A program made the position numbers and the translations under genes. Source: Bradyrhizobium sp. AZCC 2262 (GTDB lineage Bacteria; Pseudomonadota; Alphaproteobacteria; Rhizobiales; Xanthobacteraceae). Taken from it: 64,000 bases of DNA. The DNA lies in contig NZ_JAZHRT010000001.1 of the NCBI RefSeq assembly GCF_036924535.1, positions 930,001-994,000 of the forward strand, written 5' to 3'. Within the stretch, counting starts at the first letter, position 1. Each line of letters begins with the position of its first letter. This document shows positions 1 to 5,768 of the stretch, piece after piece. The notes below the pieces were generated by a model, which saw only the letters and a list, made by a program, of their open reading frames with translations, did no database searches and was not told where the DNA came from.

Positions 1-282
1 GCCGAGGCCGCCCCGGATATGGCCGACCAGCGCCAGCGCGACGTCGACGATCCGCTTGGCCAGTCCGCCGCGGTTCATGACCTCGCCGGCCAGCATGAAG
101 AACGGGACGGCCATCAGGGGAAAACTGTCGGCGCCGTTGATGATGTTCTGGGCGACGATCTGGGAGTCGAAAATGTCCAGCGAATGCATCAGCGCGACGC
201 CGCAGACGATCAGCGCGAACGCAATTGGCATCCCCAGCGCCATCGCGCCGAGCAGGGAGAGGGTGAAGACCGCGAGCGTCAC
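1..282 (-). CDS. dctM: TRAP transporter large permease, DctM-type (N-terminal part only)
   Basis: This is the first 94 codons of the large membrane subunit of a tripartite ATP-independent periplasmic transporter; the rest lies beyond base 1. The reading begins VTLAVFTLSLLGAMALGMPI and continues with a hydrophobic stretch, the conserved PLMAVPFFMLAGEVMNRGG segment and the start of a second helix (ALVGHIRGGLG), all typical of the DctM/SiaM family. The start is GTG at 282 with GGGAG seven bases upstream. It follows dctQ by 26 bases and dctP further upstream, the usual P-Q-M order. It would be the ion-coupled transport channel in the inner membrane; the substrate cannot be read from this fragment. 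Confidence 0.9.
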   Translation of the reverse strand, partial: MTLAVFTLSLLGAMALGMPIAFALIVCGVALMHSLDIFDSQIVAQNIINGADSFPLMAVPFFMLAGEVMNRGGLAKRIVDVALALVGHIRGGLG

Positions 283-308
283 GCTTGGCTCCCGCCGTTG
301 GAGGACGA

Positions 309-833
309 TCAGGTGTGGTCATCGCTTTCCTTCACCGAGATCAGGTCCTCCTCGGACGCCGACCCGCTCAACACCCGCACGAGATCGACGAGCAGGATCA
401 CGGCCGCCGAGACGCCGAACACGAGCCCGGACGAATAGAAGAACAGTCCCACCGAAATGTTTGACGCGGGCGCGCTGTCGCCAAAGGTCAATACCGCCTG
501 TTTCCAGCTTCCGAGCGTCAGGAGGCCGTTCACGTAGAGCATCAGGACGTAGCTTGCGATGAAGCAGATCTTCTTGCCGAGGGGAGGGAGGGCGCGGACC
601 AGCGTGTCGACGCCGAGATGGGCGTGCTGGCGTAGCGCGACGATAGCGCCGAGGAACGTCAGCCAGACCAAAAGCCAGCGCGACAGCTCTTCCGAGGTCG
701 GAATCCCCGAGTTGAAGAGATAGCGCATCACGACATTGGTGAAGACCAGCACCACCATCGCGGCGAGGCACGCCGCGATCGCTACCTTCAACAGCCGGCA
801 GTAGAGGTCGATCAGCCGCTCGATGGCGCCCAT
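309..833 (-). CDS. dctQ: TRAP transporter small permease, DctQ-type
   Basis: A 174-residue protein with four hydrophobic segments (about residues 15-37, 50-68, 90-112 and 130-152), the length and topology of the DctQ small subunit. The first helix is followed by NVVMRYLFNSGIPTSEELSR and then WLTFLGAIVALRQHAHLGVD, which match the conserved N-terminal region of the family (RY, the EE-L pair and the R-HLG motif). It partners the large permease just downstream and the binding protein upstream, and acts in the inner membrane. The last ten residues are acidic and soluble. It starts at ATG 833, 18 bases after the end of dctP. Confidence 0.92.
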   Translation of the reverse strand: MGAIERLIDLYCRLLKVAIAACLAAMVVLVFTNVVMRYLFNSGIPTSEELSRWLLVWLTFLGAIVALRQHAHLGVDTLVRALPPLGKKICFIASYVLMLYVNGLLTLGSWKQAVLTFGDSAPASNISVGLFFYSSGLVFGVSAAVILLVDLVRVLSGSASEEDLISVKESDDHT

Positions 834-851
834 GGAAGTTTTCCCGGCGGC

Positions 852-1858
852 TTACCTGGCGCCACGGATGCGCGCGAGTTCGCTGGTGAAGAGTTTTACG
901 CGGGCCGGGTCATATTCGGCGGAGAACTTGTCGACGACGGGTTTGGTGGCGTCCTGCATGCGGGCGTATTCGGCCGGCGCGATCTCGTTGAACTGCATGC
1001 CTTTTGCCTTCAGTTCGCTCAGCGCCTTGTCCGCCGCGAGCTTGGTCTGGTCGCGCTGGTACTCACGCGTCTCGGCAAAACTGTCGCGCAGCATCCTCTG
1101 TTCTTCCGGAGACAGGCCGTCCCAGAACTTCTTGCTGACGATGATGATGTTCTGGGTGAAGGTGTGGTTGGTCGCCGAGACGTATTTCTGCACCTCGTAG
1201 AACTTGTTCGACAGGATGACGCTGTAGGGATTCTCCTGGCCGTCGACGGTCTTGTTTTCCAGCGCGGTGTACAATTCGCCGAACGCCATAGGCACCGGGT
1301 TCGCCTTCAAGGCCTTGAAGGTTTCGAGATAGACCGGGTTCGGGATCACGCGCAGCTTGAGGCCGGCGAAGTCCTCGACCTTCGCGATCGGGCGGCTGCT
1401 GTTGGTGGCGTTGCGGAAGCCGAGCCCCCAATAGCCCAGACCGATCAGTTCCTTCTCGGGCAGCAAATCGAGCATGGCCTTTCCGAACGCGCCCTGGGCC
1501 AGCGCCTCGGCTTGCTCGAACGTGCCGACGGTGAAGGGGAAGTCGAACAGGCCGAGGTCCTTGACGACGCCGGCGAGCGAAGTCGTCGATGCCGAGAGGA
1601 TTTCCTGGGTGCCGCCGCGTACCGCCGACTGCTGCTGCATCTCGTTGCCGAGCTGCGAAGCCGGAAACTCGCGGATCTTCAGCTTGCCGCCGCTCTTGGC
1701 CGCCAGCACCTCGGCGAATTTCTGCACGCCGAAGCTGACGGGATGGTCGGTGTTGTTGAGGTGGCCCCAGCGGATGTGCGTTCCTGCACCTCGGCGGCAG
1801 AAGGTGTTCCCACAAGCGCGCAAAGGCTGACGGCAACGCACAGCAATCCGATCCGCAT
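852..1858 (-). pseudogene. dctP: TRAP transporter substrate-binding protein DctP, frameshifted near its signal peptide
   Basis: Periplasmic solute-binding subunit of the TRAP system. The body (852 to about 1775) reads as a normal DctP: IRWGHLNNTDHPV near the mature N-terminus, then the conserved block VIPNPVYLETFKALKANPVP and MAFGELYTALENKTVDGQEN, ending ELARIRGAR. The signal peptide MRIGLLCVAVSLCALVGTPS followed by AAEVQERT starts at ATG 1858 after a good ribosome site (GGGAG), but lies in a different frame. One base inserted between 1775 and 1778 would give EVQERT-x-IRWGH, so a single-base deletion explains the break. The frame of the body does run open to 1904 through an arginine-rich nonsense leader with no export signal. 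It may be a real inactivating mutation or a sequencing error; the rest of the gene has no other damage. Confidence 0.85.
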
Positions 1859-1945
1859 GGCGGTTTCTCCCTGGTTCGCGATCATTTGGCGTCGCGGCGG
1901 GCAAAGATATTCATATGGTGGAATAGATGTAAAAATATAAAATGT

Positions 1946-1962
1946 ATTTCATCATATGAAAT
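1946..1962. promoter_or_regulatory. Inverted repeat, candidate operator of the GntR/FCD regulator
   Basis: ATTTCAT-CAT-ATGAAAT is a perfect seven-base inverted repeat with a three-base centre, in the only AT-rich stretch between the divergent TRAP operon and the GntR-type regulator. GntR/FCD proteins usually bind short AT-rich palindromes in such divergent spacers. It could control one or both directions. The role is inferred from position and symmetry only. Confidence 0.4.
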
Positions 1963-2046
1963 GTCTAATATAGTATGATATGAGGCTTGTGAGGAATCGG
2001 CCGGCATGGCAAGGCCGCGAGGGCGGCCACGCGCACGGATTTGGCA

Positions 2047-2721
2047 ATGACACTGGTCGAGCGGATTGAAGAGCAGGAAGCAGTCGGCGATGACGGCTAT
2101 CGCCGCATCCGGACCGATATCGTGTTCGGCCGGCTGCGCCCGGGGCAGAAGCTCAGGCTCGACGGCCTCAAGGAAGACTATGGCGTCAGCGTCTCCACCT
2201 TGCGCGAAATCCTCAATCGCCTCGCCGCGGAAGGTTTTGTGCTGGCGGAAGGCCGCCGCGGCTTCGAGGTCACGCCGGTCTCGGTGGAGAACCTGAAGGA
2301 GCTTGCGGAGCTTCGCCTGGTTTTGGAGACCCATGCAATGGGCGTGTCGTTTGCCCATGCCGATGTCGAGTGGGAAGGGCGCGTGGTTTCCGCGCACCAC
2401 AAGCTCGCCTCAACCGACCGGCTGATGGAGAACGGCCTCGGCGAGCTCGAACAGTGGAAGCGCTATGACGGCGAGTTCCATCAGGCGCTGATTTCCAATT
2501 GCGGCTCACGAACGCTGATGGAGATGCATGCCTTGGTGTTCGACAAATATTTCCGCTACCAGATGGTCGCCTTCAGCTACCGAGGCAGCGAGCCCGCCGC
2601 CCAGCACAAGGCGTTGCTCGAGGCTGCGCTGAAGCGCGACGCCGCGACCGCGACCGAAACGCTGCGCGCGCATTTGAACAATTGCGTGGGACACGCGCTC
2701 GCAACCAAGGCGCTGAAGTAG
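2047..2721 (+). CDS. GntR-family transcriptional regulator with FCD ligand-binding domain
   Basis: A 224-residue regulator with an N-terminal winged helix (about 15-75: IRTDIVFGRLRPGQKLRLDG, then LKEDYGVSVSTLREILNRLA with the recognition helix, then GFEVTPVS closing the wing) and a C-terminal all-helical FCD domain (about 85-215). In the FCD part the D/H pattern that usually binds a metal and organic acid is visible (RYDGEFHQALI, and HKALLEAALKRD near the end). It is divergent from the TRAP transporter genes, so control of uptake of a carboxylate-type substrate is a reasonable inference. Start chosen at ATG 2047; a TTG two codons upstream (2041) is also possible and no strong ribosome site separates them. 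Confidence 0.9.
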   Translation: MTLVERIEEQEAVGDDGYRRIRTDIVFGRLRPGQKLRLDGLKEDYGVSVSTLREILNRLAAEGFVLAEGRRGFEVTPVSVENLKELAELRLVLETHAMGVSFAHADVEWEGRVVSAHHKLASTDRLMENGLGELEQWKRYDGEFHQALISNCGSRTLMEMHALVFDKYFRYQMVAFSYRGSEPAAQHKALLEAALKRDAATATETLRAHLNNCVGHALATKALK

Positions 2722-3029
2722 TAACCGGCGCATCATCCCGACGGGTCCGAAGCGCGGGATCGATGGCAAGCTCCCGCGTAATCTGCCGACACCTGTGACG
2801 CGAATGGCGGATCACAATTTCGGCAATGCGCCTTGCACGTCGTTTCAAGAAAAGATCTGCAACACCTTGCGGGACCTGAGGTCTCCGGTCTCGGGACGCC
2901 GTCGCACGGCACGAACGCGTAAGCTTTGCTGACGCTGTGTCTCGCTTGCAAGCCGAATGACTTGGCGTCACCATGCAAGCGTAGATTGAGCGCACTTTGA
3001 AAAATTCATTTTGAAATTGGAGAATAGTC
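2722..3029. other. Intergenic region, no gene seen
   Basis: 308 bases between the GntR regulator and the M8-like protease. Short open frames occur on both strands but none has a recognisable domain, a good ribosome site or codon use like its neighbours. The last 20 bases hold the ribosome site of the following gene (TTGGAG, eight bases before ATG 3030). A promoter for the protease probably lies here but I could not fix -35/-10 boxes with confidence. Confidence 0.5.
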
Positions 3030-3875
3030 ATGGCCATGCAACGATATCGTGCCCAGAAGGGCGCTGAGATTTCCCACGCAGTCGCAGCCGCCCCCGGATA
3101 CACGATCGATGTGGTTTTCATGGGTGGATTGACGAACAATCAGATGGCGGCTTTCAAGCTCGCGGCAAAGCGGTGGACCACGGCGATCGTCGGCGATTTG
3201 CCCGATGTCACCATCGACGGTCAAACGATCAACAACCTCCGCATTACCGCGCAGGGAAGCGAGATAGACGGGCCGGGACAAATTCTCGGTCAGGCGGGGC
3301 CGGTCTTCCTGCGTCCGGGTAATGCCGGGGCCGCCGCGTTTCTGCCGGCCACGGGCGAAATGCAATTCGACAGTGCCGACCTCGCCAACATGGAAGCCGA
3401 TGGCACCCTGAACGATGTCATCACCCATGAGATGGGGCATGTGATCGGCATTGGAACGGTCTGGACCAAAAAGCATTTGTTGAAGGGCGCCACCACGAGC
3501 AATCCGACGTTCCAGGGTACCAATGCCATGCGCGAATACGGCGCTCTCCGCAGCTCGGCGACCCCGTTGCCTGTACCTGTGGAAAACACGGGCGGGTCGG
3601 GCACGAGGAACTCGCATTGGCGCGACGCGGTTTTCAAGGCCGAATTGATGACCGGCTTCGTCAACGTCGGAGGCAATCCCATGAGCCGGGTAACGATCGC
3701 CAGTTTGCAGGATCTGGGGTATCAAGTGAACATGGCGGCCGCGCAGCCGTACCACTTGCCCGATCATCTGCTCATGGCCGAAGCAGGCGTACTTGCCGAA
3801 CACGCCGCTATGGAGAAGGGCATCGTACTCCCACGGATTCCGATGACGTTGCCCGAGGAAAGCCTCGCACACTAG
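3030..3875 (+). CDS. Leishmanolysin-like zinc metalloprotease (M8 family)
   Basis: A 281-residue metzincin-type protease. The zinc motif is HEMGHVIGIGTVW (residues 133-145); the third histidine is probably His196 in NSHWRDAVFKAELMTGF, which also supplies the Met-turn methionine (Met207). This arrangement, HExxHxxG with a long insertion before H and a nearby ELMTGF, is the leishmanolysin (M8) signature. Upstream, GPVFLRPGNAGAAAFLPATG and MQFDSADLANM match bacterial members of the family. There is no N-terminal signal peptide, lipobox or transmembrane helix, and no propeptide cysteine switch. Ribosome site GGAG precedes ATG 3030 by eight bases. It lies 1.9 kb before an RTX metalloprotease, so non-Sec secretion (perhaps type I) is possible but no transporter is in the window. 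Confidence 0.82.
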   Translation: MAMQRYRAQKGAEISHAVAAAPGYTIDVVFMGGLTNNQMAAFKLAAKRWTTAIVGDLPDVTIDGQTINNLRITAQGSEIDGPGQILGQAGPVFLRPGNAGAAAFLPATGEMQFDSADLANMEADGTLNDVITHEMGHVIGIGTVWTKKHLLKGATTSNPTFQGTNAMREYGALRSSATPLPVPVENTGGSGTRNSHWRDAVFKAELMTGFVNVGGNPMSRVTIASLQDLGYQVNMAAAQPYHLPDHLLMAEAGVLAEHAAMEKGIVLPRIPMTLPEESLAH

Positions 3876-3901
3876 ATGCCCGCGCGCGGGAGTGGCCGGC
3901 A

Positions 3902-4192
3902 ATGGAAGGGATGAAGCGACCCGAGGCGACTGTGCTTCCGGACTCGGCGTTGATTCCGTCGAACTGTCAGATATCTCCCGCGCCCAATCAGTTCACGCAC
4001 GAGGTCACGCGATCGCAGCCATTCTATGCCTCGCGTGGCACTCCCAGCGGGCCACCCGCAGGGCAGTTCGACGCGGGTGCCAAGGTCGTGCTGCTCTATT
4101 ATGACGGGACGGATCTTTGTCGCGTCGTCGACGGAGCCGGGCGCTACGTCGACACACGCTTTGACGGCTTGCGCAAACTGCAAGCGCAGTAA
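3902..4192 (+). CDS. Small protein of unknown function
   Basis: A 96-residue protein beginning MEGMKRPEATVLPD 26 bases after the metalloprotease. I recognise no family. The C-terminal half, FDAGAKVVLLYYDGTDLCRV followed by VDGAGRYVDTRFDGLRKL, is compact and alternates hydrophobic and polar residues in a way that suggests a small beta-barrel or SH3-like fold. The first 45 residues look disordered (rich in Pro, Ser, Gln). The frame is open further upstream inside the protease gene but that part reads as a shadow. It may be co-transcribed with the protease; a role as partner or inhibitor cannot be claimed from sequence. Confidence 0.55.
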   Translation: MEGMKRPEATVLPDSALIPSNCQISPAPNQFTHEVTRSQPFYASRGTPSGPPAGQFDAGAKVVLLYYDGTDLCRVVDGAGRYVDTRFDGLRKLQAQ

Positions 4193-4232
4193 ACGGCGCA
4201 ACCCCCGCAGGCGCGGAGAAAAGAGGGTCTGC

Positions 4233-5426
4233 TCACACCACCTTGCGCTGCCGCAGCTCCGCGATCTCGTCCTTGCCGAAGCCGAATTCTGCCAGCACCT
4301 CTTCGGTCTGCTCGCCGAACTCCGGCGGGCGCGCGGCCATGCTGCTTGGCGTGCGCGACAGCGTTACCGGCTGGCCGACGAGCTGGATGTGGCGGTTCTC
4401 GTCGTTCGGCACGTGTTGCGCGATGCCGAGGTGCTTGACCTGGGCGTCGTCGAACATCTGGTCGATCGAATAGATCGGGCCGCAGGGCACGCCGGCCTCG
4501 TTCAATTCCCTGACCCAGGTCTCCGTCGATTTCTTCTCGGTGAGCCTGCCGATCGTTTCGTTCAGCGCGTCGCGGTTCTTCGAGCGCGCCGGCGCGGTGG
4601 CGTAATCGGGGTTGGTGACGAGTTCAGGTGCGCCGATCGCCTGCGCGCAGCGTTCCCAAATCCTGCCGCCCGTGGTGGCGATATTGATGTAGCCGTCGGA
4701 GGTCTTGAAGACGCCGGTCGGAATCGAGGTCGGATGGTTGTTGCCGGCCTGCTTGGCCACGTCCTTTTCCATCAGCCAGCGCGAGGCCTGGAAATCCAGC
4801 ATGAAGATCTGCGCCTGCAGCAGCGAGGTCTGCACCCACTGGCCCTCGCCGGAAACGTCCCGCTCCAGCAGCGCGGTGAGGATACCCATGGCACAGAACA
4901 GCCCGGCGGTGAGGTCGGCGACGGGGATGCCGACCCGCATCGGGCCCTCGCCGGGCGCACCGGTGATCGACATCAGCCCGCCCATGCCCTGCGCGATCTG
5001 ATCGAAGCCCGGCCGCTTGTGGTAGGGGCCGTCCTGGCCGAAGCCGGAGATGCTGCCATAGACGATGCGCTGGTTGATCTGGCGCAGGCTCGCATAGTCG
5101 ATGCCGAGTTTTGCTTTCACGTCGGGGCGAAAATTCTCGACCACGACGTCGGCCCGCTCGGCGAGTCGCTGGAACACTTCCAGGCCCTTGGGGTCCTTCA
5201 GGTTCAGCGTCATGGCCCGCTTGTTGCGGTGCAAATTCTGGAAATCCGAGCCCTGGCGCGGGCCGCCCGGCTGCTCGCCGCCGCTGTCTTCCAGCAGCGC
5301 GTCGATCTTGATGACGTTGGCGCCCCAATCCGCCAATTGCCGCACACAGGTGGGCCCGGAGCGAACGCGGGTGAGATCGAGCACGGTGAAGCGGGAAAGG
5401 GCCTGCGAGGCGCGGGGGAAAGGCAT
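4233..5426 (-). CDS. CaiB/BaiF family (class III) CoA-transferase
   Basis: A 397-residue CoA-transferase of the formyl-CoA:oxalate / carnitine-CoA transferase family, which moves CoA between carboxylic acids through an aspartyl-CoA intermediate. The N-terminus has LDLTRVRSGPTCVRQLADWG and VIKIDALLEDSGG, followed by NRNKRAMTLNL-type and VVENFRPDV motifs; the catalytic aspartate is expected at Asp171 in GIPVADLTAGLF. The C-terminus holds GVPCGPIYSIDQMFDDAQV, the conserved closing block. Start set at ATG 5426, which has GAAGG eight bases upstream; an upstream start at 5489 would add a non-homologous tail. It stands alone, convergent with the small unknown gene, so its acyl substrate is not indicated. 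Confidence 0.92.
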   Translation of the reverse strand: MPFPRASQALSRFTVLDLTRVRSGPTCVRQLADWGANVIKIDALLEDSGGEQPGGPRQGSDFQNLHRNKRAMTLNLKDPKGLEVFQRLAERADVVVENFRPDVKAKLGIDYASLRQINQRIVYGSISGFGQDGPYHKRPGFDQIAQGMGGLMSITGAPGEGPMRVGIPVADLTAGLFCAMGILTALLERDVSGEGQWVQTSLLQAQIFMLDFQASRWLMEKDVAKQAGNNHPTSIPTGVFKTSDGYINIATTGGRIWERCAQAIGAPELVTNPDYATAPARSKNRDALNETIGRLTEKKSTETWVRELNEAGVPCGPIYSIDQMFDDAQVKHLGIAQHVPNDENRHIQLVGQPVTLSRTPSSMAARPPEFGEQTEEVLAEFGFGKDEIAELRQRKVV

Positions 5427-5768
5427 TGAGAAACCTTCTTTTTTTGGATTTTCGCGGTGGGAGGGGGCAGCCCGATCTGACTTAAACAAATCTGGCGCCG
5501 AATTCCAACTCCTTGTTCGGGGCCCGGCGAGGGGCGGTCATGGGGCAGGGCGAGGCGTCATTGTTGGATCGGAAGCCTGGCTGCGCGGAACGGCCGAAAT
5601 CCGGCCCCGAAAATCTACGGACTGGTACTCTCGGATTCCGCTTTTCGTCGTAATGCCGTAAAGCAAGTAACAAGCCCGGCTGGTAAACGAGCGTTAATGG
5701 GGCGATTCTAGCCTTCCGGGTGCTCAGCGATTCTCCGCAACCGAAACGACGTGCTGGCGAGTTGATTG
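5427..5768. other. Divergent intergenic region upstream of CoA-transferase and RTX protease
   Basis: 342 bases between two divergent genes. I see no credible coding frame. The stretch 5650-5700 is relatively AT-rich (GTAAAGCAAGTAACAAG and GTTAATGGGG) and probably holds the protease promoter, but no clear -35/-10 pair can be assigned. The bases before ATG 5769 (GCGAGTTGATTG) contain only a weak ribosome site. Confidence 0.45.

Noticed and set aside
4026..5429. A 467-codon plus-strand frame opposite the CoA-transferase
   Set aside because: Antisense to a well-recognised gene and low-complexity in composition; no start signal.
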